In this document: in pieces, positions 28,080-36,754 of the stretch
Position numbering within the stretch: position 1 is the first letter of the stretch
Layout: each line of letters opens with the position of its first letter
Assembly: GCF_024171485.1 (NCBI RefSeq)
Contig: NZ_JALJZX010000001.1
Location: 434,001 to 498,000 of the forward strand
Source of the DNA: Chryseobacterium sp. HSC-36S06
Lineage (GTDB): Bacteria; Bacteroidota; Bacteroidia; Flavobacteriales; Weeksellaceae
Direction of reading: 5' to 3'
Length of the DNA stretch: 64,000 nt
Made by a program: the position numbers and the translations under genes
The notes under the pieces: model-generated
Seen by the model: the letters and a program-made list of their open reading frames with translations, nothing else
What the model was told of the DNA's origin: nothing
The model's database searches: none

Positions 28080-28148
28080 CCCTATTATGTTAGTAAAAAT
28101 GATCATAGGGTATGCCTAAAAGAATGCCTTTTTACTAACATAATAGGG
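28080..28148. repeat. 20-bp perfect inverted repeat at island left end
   Basis: CCCTATTATGTTAGTAAAAA at 28080-28099 and its exact reverse complement at 28129-28148, separated by 29 nt. It lies between the left attachment repeat and the radC stop codon. It could terminate radC transcription or be a protein-binding or origin structure; a T run typical of a terminator is only partly present. Confidence 0.9.
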
Positions 28149-28158
28149 AGATTTTGTA

Positions 28159-28599
28159 TTAAATAAGATTTGCATCAGAAAAACTGAAGAATCCTTTCCG
28201 AGTTACTATAAGGTGATCTAGAAGTGTTATATTCATAATTTCACAAGCCTTTTGAAGTTCATTTGTGATTTTTCTATCCTCAGTACTTGGATTGAGATTT
28301 CCACTTGGGTGGTTGTGTACTAAGATTAATCCTGTTGCAAGCGTTTTAAGGGCAATAGATAATATAATTCTAATATCTACTACACATCCAGTGATACCTC
28401 CTTTAGCAAGATTGTAGATTCCAATTTGCTTGTTAGTTCTGTTGAGAAAAATCACTTTTACTTCCTCAATCATTTCAAGGATATTATCATCCCATTCTCT
28501 GATAATTAAATCATATGCATCTTTGCTTTGGGTTATAGGATTTAAAATAGTTGTAGATAGTGGTCTATAAGCCACTTCGATTTCTGATATAGTGTTCAT
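28159..28599 (-). CDS. radC: RadC-like JAB domain protein
   Basis: A 146-residue protein of the RadC family, reduced to the JAB metalloprotease-like domain and lacking the N-terminal helix-hairpin-helix of chromosomal RadC. The metal-binding motif is intact: LVHNHPSGNLNPSTED. Short RadC forms like this are frequent in Bacteroidota mobile elements, where their role is not known. It lies next to the left end of the island, followed by a strong inverted repeat. The next gene upstream on the same strand is 36 bases away. Confidence 0.9.
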   Translation of the reverse strand: MNTISEIEVAYRPLSTTILNPITQSKDAYDLIIREWDDNILEMIEEVKVIFLNRTNKQIGIYNLAKGGITGCVVDIRIILSIALKTLATGLILVHNHPSGNLNPSTEDRKITNELQKACEIMNITLLDHLIVTRKGFFSFSDANLI

Positions 28600-28635
28600 T
28601 TTTATATGTAATAAGATTAATATTTTTATTAAATA

Positions 28636-28995
28636 TCACTTTAAAATTCCTGAGTGATAAACAAGTTCTATACAGTCAGCAGATTCATTAATTTGAATTG
28701 AAAGCAGCAATTCATTTGGTAATTCTGCGTCTAAGTTTTCCAACATCTCGATAAGCGATTTTTGTAAGCTTCTTTTAAATACAAGCATGACCTTAACAAG
28801 CATCTGAGATTTGTAAAAAAGAAGTATCCGTGAAGTGGGCAGGTTGAGTATTTTATTGATTTCACCAAAATATTCATAAGGGTGAATTCCCACCTCCAAA
28901 TTCCCTACCGGAGGAATAGGAATTACTTCATGCTTTCTAATTTTTAAATGTTCACCAATTTTAAAATTTAATGCGCTGTATATATCTTTATTCAT
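28636..28995 (-). CDS. Hypothetical island protein, 119 residues
   Basis: Not recognised. The product is soluble, with no signal peptide or membrane segment. It opens MNKDIYSALNFKIGEHLKIRK and has the central stretch VGIHPYEYFGEINKILNLPTSRILLFYKSQ. The frame is clean, 36 bases upstream of radC and same-stranded, so cotranscription is likely. Confidence 0.65.
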   Translation of the reverse strand: MNKDIYSALNFKIGEHLKIRKHEVIPIPPVGNLEVGIHPYEYFGEINKILNLPTSRILLFYKSQMLVKVMLVFKRSLQKSLIEMLENLDAELPNELLLSIQINESADCIELVYHSGILK

Positions 28996-29082
28996 TATTG
29001 TGCTATTATTACTATATTCTAAATATCTCCGATGTCAAATAGTTGATTTTCTAAGCTCTCCGGGCCCTAGTGCGCAAAAAAA

Positions 29083-29105
29083 AATCCCCAATGGGGATTG
29101 TTTTT
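29083..29105 (-). terminator. Intrinsic terminator
   Basis: AATCCCC / GGGGATT stem with a 3-base loop (about 29083-29099), preceded by a nine-base A run (T run on the minus strand) directly after the stop of the 110-residue gene. The opposite side has a T run too. Confidence 0.75.
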
Positions 29106-29436
29106 ACCTACTTAAAACGGGTTCTTCTTTTGTAGCTTCCACCTGTTCCGGGATGAAGAGATACCTGTGGTTGAGCGTAACCTGTTCTCCAGTCTGTTCA
29201 ATAACAAAGGAGTAGGGTTCGCAAATTGTTTTGACAATTTTCCCTTCAAGCTCAGAACCTATAAGTGATTTACACACCTCCTCACTAAAAGTGCAAGGAA
29301 ATGATGCTTTTTTGGAAGTCGCATAATAAAGGCCTGTAGTTTTGCTCATTACCATTTCAATACCTCCTGAAACTTCCAATACAAAAAATTCTTCATTCTT
29401 TGCTATTCGTTTTTTGTAGTCGATGATTTTTACCAT
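29104..29436 (-). CDS. Hypothetical island protein, 110 residues
   Basis: Not assigned to a function. The product is soluble, opens MVKIIDYKKRIAKNEEFFVLEVSGGIEMV, and has a beta-rich pattern; similar small proteins occur in Bacteroidota mobile elements. The C-terminus (EATKEEPVLSR) is charged. A hairpin terminator follows the stop codon immediately. The gene faces away from the long non-coding stretch on its 5' side. Confidence 0.65.
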   Translation of the reverse strand: MVKIIDYKKRIAKNEEFFVLEVSGGIEMVMSKTTGLYYATSKKASFPCTFSEEVCKSLIGSELEGKIVKTICEPYSFVIEQTGEQVTLNHRYLFIPEQVEATKEEPVLSR

Positions 29437-30177
29437 TTTTTTTTAAGTTTTTGAGTTAGTTTAAATATTGATTAGTTATAACTTACGTTCTCAGCTGTCA
29501 TCTTGGAATGCAAAATTATTTTCTATCAATAACGCTTACAATAAGTATGGACCAGCGTGGGATTCACTTTTGGCACCTCACAAAGAAAATATCATAATGA
29601 GGAGGTGTCTTTTTTAATAATGATATTTTTACCCCCAGGAAAAGGATCCTTAAAATAACGAAGGGGGAAGTTTTCCCTTTAAAAAAAGAGGGGGAGGTCT
29701 TTATTAGGGGATTGGCAAAAACGAATATTAAAACAAATAAAAATTTTATAAAAAAATTTAGTGTTTAATATTTACAATCAAAAAATTATACAATATGATA
29801 TTTTTTGGATGTTTGGGGTTAGAAGGAAATTGGTGTTGGCCTGTAACTATAGCAAATGCACTAATGTCTGTAAGTTAAATTTCTAAAATTAGAATCCCAC
29901 TTGTCCCTAGATTAAAAAGACAGTGATAAAAAGTGATAGGCTCCCGGAAGAATTAGTTTTTCCTACGTATGATATCAGCTTGATGCCGTGGGGGCAGAGC
30001 ATGAGAATGCCTCTTAAGCCTGTTGTAAACTTCAAAGTTGTGATATTTTATTTCGAAAAACAGAATTTAAGGTCCTATAACCCATCGCTGCAATCTTTTT
30101 TAGATTAATCTATTAATACGGGAATCCTCAAAGATTACACCATTAATTTTCATTATATTTGTTAAAACTGATCATTA
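29437..30177. other. 740-bp non-coding stretch upstream of type IIG copy 2
   Basis: No supported gene. Structure seen: a stem GGCACCTC / GAGGTGTC (29572-29579 and 29602-29609) followed by six Ts, interleaved with a 10-bp inverted repeat AAAATATCAT / ATGATATTTT (29586-29595 and 29620-29629). Downstream are G-rich blocks at about 29661-29705 and a very AT-rich tract (29710-29800). The interleaved stems are mutually exclusive, which would suit a switch-like RNA or a replication-related structure; neither can be decided. Confidence 0.5.
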
Positions 30178-33100
30178 ATGTCCCTCTTCCAGAAAACTGT
30201 AATTTCAAAATATCTAAAAACTCAAAATCAAGAAAGCATTTCCAAAAAGTGGGAGTTATTTAGGGAGCATTTTCACAACGCAACCATTCAGGAAAATATT
30301 AGAAGTTCAAAAGAAGAACAGTATCAGGGTGAATTTTTAATTGACCTTTTTGTGAATGTTTTGGGCTACATCAAAAATCCTACTCCCAACTTTAATCTTA
30401 CCACAGAATATAAAAATGTTAAAGACAGCAAAAAAGCTGATGGTGCAATTATCATTAGTGATGATGTAGTAGGCATTATTGAATTAAAGGGAACCAATAC
30501 AACAGATTTATCTAAAATTGAGGATCAGGCATTTGGTTACAAGAATAACCAACTCAACTGTAAATATGTCATCACTTCAAATTTTGAAAAGCTGAGGCTC
30601 TACATAGACAATGCTATTGAACATATTGAATTCAATCTGTTTGAGCTTAATCAGGAGCAGTTTAGCTTGCTTTATCTGTGCTTAGGATATGAAAACATTC
30701 AACAGAACATTCCTGGTAAAATAAAGGATGAATCATTAAGCCAGGAAGATGCAATTACTAAAAAATTGTACAAAGATTATTCTGTTTTTAAAAGAGAATT
30801 GTTTCAAAATCTGACAGCTCAGAATCCCCAGTATGATGCACTGGAACTTTTCCAGAAATCCCAGAAGCTTTTAGATAGATTGCTTTTCCTCTTCTTCGGA
30901 GAAGACAGAGGTTTACTCCCACCCAATTCAGTCAGACTGATTTTAGAAGATTGGAATGATTTACAAGACAGGGATGAATATGTGCCCCTTTACAGAAGAT
31001 TCAAAAAATATTTTGAGTACCTCAACACTGGATTCAAAGGTAAAAGATATGATGTTTTTGCTTACAATGGAGGACTTTTTAAACCTGATGAAATTTTAGA
31101 TCATATCACCATTGATGATCAATTGCTATTCAAACATGCTTCTAAACTTTCAGAATATGATTTTGCCAGTGAAGTAGATGTCAACATTTTGGGACATATT
31201 TTTGAAAATTCCCTGAATGAGATTGATGAAATAAAAGCACAGCTTGATGGGCAGGAAATTGACAAATCCAAGACCAAAAGGAAAAAAGATGGTGTCTTTT
31301 ATACCCCAAAATATATTACCAAATACATTGTTGAAAATACAGTTGGAAAGCTCTGTGAGGAGAAGAAATCTGAATTTGGCATCATTGAAGAGGAATACTT
31401 TACAGATAAAAAAAGGCAGCTTAAAACCAAAGAAAACCTTCTTGGGAAACTGAATACTTACAGGCAGTGGTTACACCATCTTACTATTGTAGATCCAGCT
31501 TGTGGTTCTGGTGCATTCTTAAATGAAGCACTTAACTTTTTAATTACTGAGCACAATTATGTTGATGAGTTGGAAACAAAGTTAACAGGCTCATCTTTCA
31601 CTTTTACCTACCACTCTGAGAGTATTTTAGAGAATAATTTATTTGGGGTTGATTTGAATGAAGAAAGTGTTGAAATTGCCAAGCTTTCCCTGTGGCTTAG
31701 AACAGCAGAACCCAACAGGAAGTTGAACAACTTGAATGATAACATCAAGTGTGGAAATTCCTTAATTGATGATTCTGAGATTGCTGGAGACAAAGCCTTT
31801 CATTGGCAAGAAGAATTTCCGCATATTTTTGCTAAAGGTGGTTTTGATGTGGTGATTGGGAATCCGCCGTATTTAAGAGTGCAAGGATTGCGTGAAAATT
31901 TTGAAAAGGAGACTAAATTTTACGAAGAAAATTATAATTCTGCCACGGGAAGATTTGATGTTTATGTTCTTTTCTTAGAAAAGTCGTATTCTCTTATTAA
32001 CAGCCGTGGCATTGTTTCATTTATTTTACCACATAAATTTCTCATTAGTGAATTTGGTGAAGGAATAAGAAAATTCTTTGTTGAAACAAGAGCTGTGCAA
32101 TCAATAATTCATTTTGGCTCCGAAATGGTTTTTGCAGATGCCTCAACCTACACCTGTATTATTAATTTAGGAGGGAGTAATGCAAATTTATTATTTAAAC
32201 AAATCAGCCCAAATAAAATTTTTGATAGTTTTTTGTTTGAAACAATAGATTATAACTCTTTAACATCTAGCAAATGGAATTTAAATAGTAGTGCAACAGA
32301 CAACCTATTAAAAAAGATTCTACACCAACCCCTTACTGTTAAAGATGTTTTTGAAAATATCAGTCAAGGAATTGTATCCGTTGGTGATGACATTTTCTTA
32401 ATGAAGGGAAAAATTATTGATAACAAGTTCATTGGATATTCTGATAAGACAAATCAAGAGGTAATTATCGAAAAAGATATTGTGAAACCTATACTTAAAG
32501 GTGAAGACGTCAAAAAGTACTCACCTTTAAGGAATACTTATTTTTGCATATATCCACATTTTGAGAAAAATGGTAAAACTGTTCCCTACGAAGAGGACTA
32601 TTTCAGGGACAACTTCCCGTTGGCGTACACATATATGTTACCTTTTAAAAATGAACTAATTGAAAAAAAAATAAGATATAAAACAAATCCCACAGCTTGG
32701 TACAGCCTACATAGGTCAAGAGAATTAAGTCTTTTTCTACAGGAAAAAATAATTACACCAGAAATATCTTTGGGAACTAATATGACCTATGATAACAGTA
32801 ATTTTTTTCACAATACGAAATGCTATTCACTTGTTAAAAAGGATAATATTGGAGAGTCACTCAAATTCTGGCTAGCAATTTTAAATTCCAGGTTATTATG
32901 GTTTTATCTTAGTAATGTAGGATATGTGCTTAGAGGTGGTTTTTTCACATTTAAGACGAAATATTTAGAGCCCTTTCCATTACCTAAAATTGATAATGCC
33001 AGTAAACAGGTTGCATTTATTGAAAAAGTTGACTTATTACTTACTTTAAAATGTAGTTTCCAAGAGGTTACAGACAGATTCCAAGGTTCTGTAAAAAGAA

Positions 33101-33366
33101 AATTTGAGCTAGGAACCCTGTCCAAAAAACTTCAAGACTGGTACAAACTCTCTTACGCAGATTTCATCAAAGAATTATCCAAACAAAAAATAAAATTCAC
33201 CCTTTCAGAAGAAGCAGAATGGGCAGATTATTTTGACCAGGAAAAAAGCAAAGCCTTAGAAATTCAATCCAAAATAGCTAGTACAGATAAGGAAATAGAT
33301 CAGATGGTTTATGAACTTTATAGTTTGAGTGAGGAGGAAATTGCGATAATAGAAAACACAAAGTAG
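30178..33366 (+). CDS. Type IIG restriction-modification enzyme (Eco57I-like), copy 2
   Basis: A 1,062-residue single-chain restriction-methylation enzyme. The nuclease pattern is D88 (KKADGA) with E102 and K104 (IELKG). Methyltransferase motif I DPACGSGAF starts near 439 and NPPY is at 562-565. The specificity region (about 590-985) differs from copy 1, while both ends match it closely at protein level (for example GEDRGLLPPNSVR and EYDFASEVDVNILGHIFENSLNEIDEIK in both). Synonymous codons differ widely, so the copies were probably acquired separately rather than duplicated here. The membrane-protein gene starts 41 bases downstream. Confidence 0.9.
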   Translation: MSLFQKTVISKYLKTQNQESISKKWELFREHFHNATIQENIRSSKEEQYQGEFLIDLFVNVLGYIKNPTPNFNLTTEYKNVKDSKKADGAIIISDDVVGIIELKGTNTTDLSKIEDQAFGYKNNQLNCKYVITSNFEKLRLYIDNAIEHIEFNLFELNQEQFSLLYLCLGYENIQQNIPGKIKDESLSQEDAITKKLYKDYSVFKRELFQNLTAQNPQYDALELFQKSQKLLDRLLFLFFGEDRGLLPPNSVRLILEDWNDLQDRDEYVPLYRRFKKYFEYLNTGFKGKRYDVFAYNGGLFKPDEILDHITIDDQLLFKHASKLSEYDFASEVDVNILGHIFENSLNEIDEIKAQLDGQEIDKSKTKRKKDGVFYTPKYITKYIVENTVGKLCEEKKSEFGIIEEEYFTDKKRQLKTKENLLGKLNTYRQWLHHLTIVDPACGSGAFLNEALNFLITEHNYVDELETKLTGSSFTFTYHSESILENNLFGVDLNEESVEIAKLSLWLRTAEPNRKLNNLNDNIKCGNSLIDDSEIAGDKAFHWQEEFPHIFAKGGFDVVIGNPPYLRVQGLRENFEKETKFYEENYNSATGRFDVYVLFLEKSYSLINSRGIVSFILPHKFLISEFGEGIRKFFVETRAVQSIIHFGSEMVFADASTYTCIINLGGSNANLLFKQISPNKIFDSFLFETIDYNSLTSSKWNLNSSATDNLLKKILHQPLTVKDVFENISQGIVSVGDDIFLMKGKIIDNKFIGYSDKTNQEVIIEKDIVKPILKGEDVKKYSPLRNTYFCIYPHFEKNGKTVPYEEDYFRDNFPLAYTYMLPFKNELIEKKIRYKTNPTAWYSLHRSRELSLFLQEKIITPEISLGTNMTYDNSNFFHNTKCYSLVKKDNIGESLKFWLAILNSRLLWFYLSNVGYVLRGGFFTFKTKYLEPFPLPKIDNASKQVAFIEKVDLLLTLKCSFQEVTDRFQGSVKRKFELGTLSKKLQDWYKLSYADFIKELSKQKIKFTLSEEAEWADYFDQEKSKALEIQSKIASTDKEIDQMVYELYSLSEEEIAIIENTK

Positions 33367-33407
33367 GCGCTTAATGCTCTTATGATAACTAACAAAATTA
33401 TATTCCA

Positions 33408-34292
33408 ATGGATATTAAGATGATACCACAGAAATTACAGGATATTATTGAACCTACTATAATTATTATAATAGCTTTTTTAGTGCTAGTAAATGCGGTT
33501 TGTTTCATGGACTTGATTATAATAAATGCATCTGGTTGGATTCTTTTACTTTACATAATGTTGATAGGGATATATATACTACGTATTTCTCTCCTTGATT
33601 ATGACAGTAGAATTATTGTTACGGTCAAATGGCTTTTGTTTTTAACATTATTAGATGCCGTGGATAGCAATTCTCTATTTTTCATCTCTTTGTTACATTT
33701 TTCCAACATCTTCGGCTTTCTCGCTCTTGCTTACTTATATTTAGAAAAGGGCAATCGACTTGTAAACTTTCTCATAGGTATTATAGTGATATATATAACA
33801 TTAATAATACTTCCTATTGCAGAAATTTATTGGAAAGTATTTAACCTTGGTCTTCTCTTTTTGTTGATCTTTGATTTTCTTTCTGTCGTAGTTTATTCTA
33901 AATCTACAGTAGAAAAGAACGCAAATAAACTAGGGTTGAATTCAGCCAATAAGCCGCATTTTATGAAAAGAGCCATAATATTTACAATTAGCATCTTAAT
34001 CAGTGTGGGAATGTTTGCTGGTACACTTTATGCCACTCATACAGCAAAAACTGTTGAAGCTGGCTTTATTTCACCAGAAATTCATTTAAAACGAATACTT
34101 AAAAAAGAACAAGATAATTTTCCAGGGCTAAGGATTGGCGCCATTTGTTATGATGGAACCCGCAGTGATAACGAAGGATTGCAAACCTGCTCTCACCATG
34201 GTGGAGTAAGCGAATGGATATATAAACCACCGCTTTCATTAGAGATTGCGAAAAAGCGCGCACTGAAAAAGTCCTGGTTTGATTTTGAATAG
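33408..34292 (+). CDS. Membrane protein with C-terminal DUF3761-like domain
   Basis: A 294-residue protein with about six hydrophobic segments in residues 15-175 and another at about 188-210. It ends in a soluble tail containing ICYDGTRSDNEGLQTCSHHGGVSEW. That tail matches the DUF3761 pattern (DGT-S-...-CSHHGGV), a small domain usually found alone in exported proteins. Here it would lie on the far side of the membrane. It follows the type IIG gene by 41 bases on the same strand, so it may be an island accessory. Function unknown. Confidence 0.7.
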   Translation: MDIKMIPQKLQDIIEPTIIIIIAFLVLVNAVCFMDLIIINASGWILLLYIMLIGIYILRISLLDYDSRIIVTVKWLLFLTLLDAVDSNSLFFISLLHFSNIFGFLALAYLYLEKGNRLVNFLIGIIVIYITLIILPIAEIYWKVFNLGLLFLLIFDFLSVVVYSKSTVEKNANKLGLNSANKPHFMKRAIIFTISILISVGMFAGTLYATHTAKTVEAGFISPEIHLKRILKKEQDNFPGLRIGAICYDGTRSDNEGLQTCSHHGGVSEWIYKPPLSLEIAKKRALKKSWFDFE

Positions 34293-34396
34293 ACAAATTT
34301 TTAGAGCTGAATAAATTATCTTCAAATCGAAATGTGCCTACAGTTTGGAAGCAGATTAACAGTCTGCGGACTATCTATGATGAGAAAAACAGTTAG

Positions 34397-34630
34397 TTAT
34401 CCCTTTGTTTTTTCTTCAATGGTTGTCAATTTATCACAAAGTTTATTTATTCCGCTATCAAAATCATATACTGATAACAACCTGTGATTTATTTCATTTA
34501 TTTTCTTATTGGTCTCATCTAGTTTTGCTTCCATATTGGTTATCCCCATATTTAACATTCTTAGCTCTTGCCAAATTAGATAGCTAATGTCGTCATCTTT
34601 AGTTGGGGTAAGTGGGTATTCTTTGTTCAT
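34397..34630 (-). CDS. Hypothetical coiled-coil protein, 77 residues
   Basis: Not recognised. Residues 25-70 (LNMGITNMEAKLDETNKKINEINHRLL and on) have a heptad pattern suggesting a coiled coil. There is no signal peptide. It starts a run of three small minus-strand genes in the island with no clear operon spacing. Confidence 0.5.
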   Translation of the reverse strand: MNKEYPLTPTKDDDISYLIWQELRMLNMGITNMEAKLDETNKKINEINHRLLSVYDFDSGINKLCDKLTTIEEKTKG

Positions 34631-34769
34631 TTTGAAATTGGATTAAATTCGAAAGTCATTAGTTTAAGATTACAACTGTTATTAAGAAATTTTAGAGTAG
34701 TGGATTATTTATTCACATAAAAAATGGAGGGTGACCTAAGTCTGAAATCTTATGTTTATCGAAGTAGAG

Positions 34770-35084
34770 TTAAGTAGAGGCTTTTTGTTTATCCTTATAC
34801 TTTCTATATAATTCATTTGCCTTATCCTCTATTTTGTCAGAAAATAAATAGCCTAATCCCAATCCTCCCAGGAATATTAATCCTACCAGCGTGGTATTAA
34901 TATCTTTTTTTTTGGAAAGGGTATCCGTCCCATACTTTTCTTTAAAATCTTTATACTTGGCGTATTCTATCTCGCTTTTGCCATTGCTATAAAAATTATA
35001 ATATTTGGTTTCAGAGGTTATTAAAGCTGTCAGGAGGGCGAAAATACAGCCTACTATTAAGCCTATTGCGGTTTGTCTGTTCAT
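34770..35084 (-). CDS. Small membrane protein, 104 residues
   Basis: Not recognised. Two hydrophobic segments (residues 6-24, IGLIVGCIFALLTALIT, and 65-82, TTLVGLIFLGGLGLGYLF) flank a charged loop rich in Lys and Tyr, and the tail is highly charged (YRKYKDKQKAST). This suggests a hairpin in the inner membrane. It lies in the cargo region of the tRNA island, without a conserved partner that I can name. Confidence 0.55.
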   Translation of the reverse strand: MNRQTAIGLIVGCIFALLTALITSETKYYNFYSNGKSEIEYAKYKDFKEKYGTDTLSKKKDINTTLVGLIFLGGLGLGYLFSDKIEDKANELYRKYKDKQKAST

Positions 35085-35225
35085 AGTTTTTATTCTTTAC
35101 TCGCCTTTAAAAAATTCCTTTAAATAACCCTCTGTAATGTAAATGGGTCTCCCTGTCATTTGGCTCTTAATCTTACCATCCTTAATCTAGGTTTAAACGA
35201 AGAATACTGGATGCTTTTGTAATTT

Positions 35226-35486
35226 TTAGTCTCTATCGCCTAATTTATAAGACTCAATAGCTTCATCACCTATTATTTGATAAATATCTTCATGTAGGAG
35301 AGAATCACTTTCTTCTAACCAGTACAGAAAACGCATTGCTTTTGCTGTTCTTTTTTCCATCTCCTCTCTTTCTAGTGTCTGTTTTTTGCGATATTCTGCC
35401 CTCTCTTTCATCTCTTCGGGTGTGATGTTTTTCTTGCAAGCATAAACCGCAAATAAAAGTGATGAAATTAAAATTACTTTTCTCAT
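35226..35486 (-). CDS. Small putative lipoprotein, 86 residues
   Basis: Not recognised beyond its export signal: MRKVILISSLLFAVYAC with a lipobox-like cysteine at residue 17, then a highly charged helical body (EEMKERAEYRKKQTLEREEMEKRTAKAM). It is probably anchored in a membrane facing the periplasm. Bacteroidota elements often carry such short lipoproteins with unknown roles. Confidence 0.55.
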   Translation of the reverse strand: MRKVILISSLLFAVYACKKNITPEEMKERAEYRKKQTLEREEMEKRTAKAMRFLYWLEESDSLLHEDIYQIIGDEAIESYKLGDRD

Positions 35487-35599
35487 ATAAGTTATATCAT
35501 GGGTTCATAGAATGGCTTCTTGTTTATCCAAGTTATTAATAAGATCATTATAAAAATTAAAAAGTTAAATATAAGTAAAAACCCTACATCCACAAACAG

Positions 35600-35624
35600 A
35601 AAAAAACCACCCCAAAAGGGGTGA
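35600..35624 (-). terminator. Intrinsic terminator of the DUF3871 operon
   Basis: CACCCC / GGGGTG stem with an AAAA loop (35608-35623) and a T run on the minus strand, six bases beyond the DUF3871 stop. Confidence 0.75.
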
Positions 35625-35629
35625 TCTGT

Positions 35630-36754
35630 CTAACTCAAAAACCAATGATAATCGGAATTACCATTGAGAGTTTTCTGAAGACCTTTTGAGAATTCAAAGG
35701 CATTCAGATTCCTGTCCAGGAAAGTATCAATATAGGATGATTTATTAGCCTGTGTAAAGAGGTTAAATACATCCCATAGGTTAATGCTCCCATCAGAACT
35801 CCTGCAGAAGTTTTGATCCTCATAGTAATCTTTAGCCATCGTGTTAACATGGCTGTCATTAAAGCTGAGTTCTGGTATTTTCATTCTTTCTGATTTTGGC
35901 AGATGCTGGTACAATCTTGATTTACCTAACAGTTGAGCAAACTGATGTTCAGTTAGGAAATCATAAGTGAGTTCTTTCATTTCCATAACGTGAAGTTCAG
36001 CATTGTACTCTGAAATAGTCTTCATGATTTTGTTTTCCAATTCAGAAGCGGAAGAAACCCTCAGGTCTGAAACAAACCCATCTGACCATACGCACATATT
36101 GCTACAAACCTTATTCTGAAACCCAATGAAAAATTTAAATCGCTCCAAAGATTTTTTAGAATAGAGATTTTCAAGATTGTAGCTTCTCACTGCGCCAAAG
36201 GTCAGGGAAAGCTCATTTCCGCTTATGTTGTCCTTAATCGAGGGAATAGTGCCAATGAACATCAATCTCTCGTAATAGAGCGTTTTATGATGATCCCGCA
36301 GCTCCTTTACATCGAGATTCAAAGCATCGGGGGTCCTTCCCTTGATTTGGTGGCTCACCCTAATTTCCGGAGCAGTGATTTTTTCCAAAGGAAAGGCCCG
36401 GGTAATGCAAACCATCACTGAATTAATCAGCTGCTGATGTGCTATTGTCAGTTCATTATCCTTGCTGAACACAGGTATAATGCATTCATTCTGGAGATGT
36501 TCTAGGGTAACCTCTGTTGTATTGGCCAGTATAAAAGGTTTCCTTTCACCTTCTTGGGAAGCAATAAGGCCCTGGAAACTTAAGGAATCTTGTTCGCTTT
36601 TCTCAACCCGAGGGATATTCTCTAAACCTACTAAAGCTTCGGAGTTATGCTCTCCCAATTCCCTTTTTACACCAGGGCCTTTTACACTATTATTTTTTGA
36701 TTGAGGCACGAAAAAAGCTTCCTCAGGGGAAGCCTTATAAATTACTTTTTCCAT
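35630..36754 (-). CDS. DUF3871 family protein
   Basis: A 374-residue soluble protein fitting DUF3871, a family found in Bacteroidota mobile elements. The core has HQIKGRTPDALNLDVKELRDHHKTLYYERLMF and FKFFIGFQNKVCSNMCVWSDG, which read like a DUF932-related phage/plasmid fold; that link is inference. It overlaps the 3' end of the Sak4-like ATPase gene by 20 bp, so the two are translated together. The pairing suggests a DNA recombination or single-strand-handling role. Confidence 0.8.
   Translation of the reverse strand: MEKVIYKASPEEAFFVPQSKNNSVKGPGVKRELGEHNSEALVGLENIPRVEKSEQDSLSFQGLIASQEGERKPFILANTTEVTLEHLQNECIIPVFSKDNELTIAHQQLINSVMVCITRAFPLEKITAPEIRVSHQIKGRTPDALNLDVKELRDHHKTLYYERLMFIGTIPSIKDNISGNELSLTFGAVRSYNLENLYSKKSLERFKFFIGFQNKVCSNMCVWSDGFVSDLRVSSASELENKIMKTISEYNAELHVMEMKELTYDFLTEHQFAQLLGKSRLYQHLPKSERMKIPELSFNDSHVNTMAKDYYEDQNFCRSSDGSINLWDVFNLFTQANKSSYIDTFLDRNLNAFEFSKGLQKTLNGNSDYHWFLS

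Noticed and set aside
29923-30108. A 61-codon frame upstream of the second type IIG gene.
   Set aside because: It starts with GTG, has no recognisable pattern and no conserved look. The segment is better described as non-coding.
35097-35186. A 29-codon minus-strand tail reading MTGRPIYITEGYLKEFFKGE at its end.
   Set aside because: It looks like a gene end, but an in-frame stop precedes it. It could be a remnant of a small gene, but it is too short to support.
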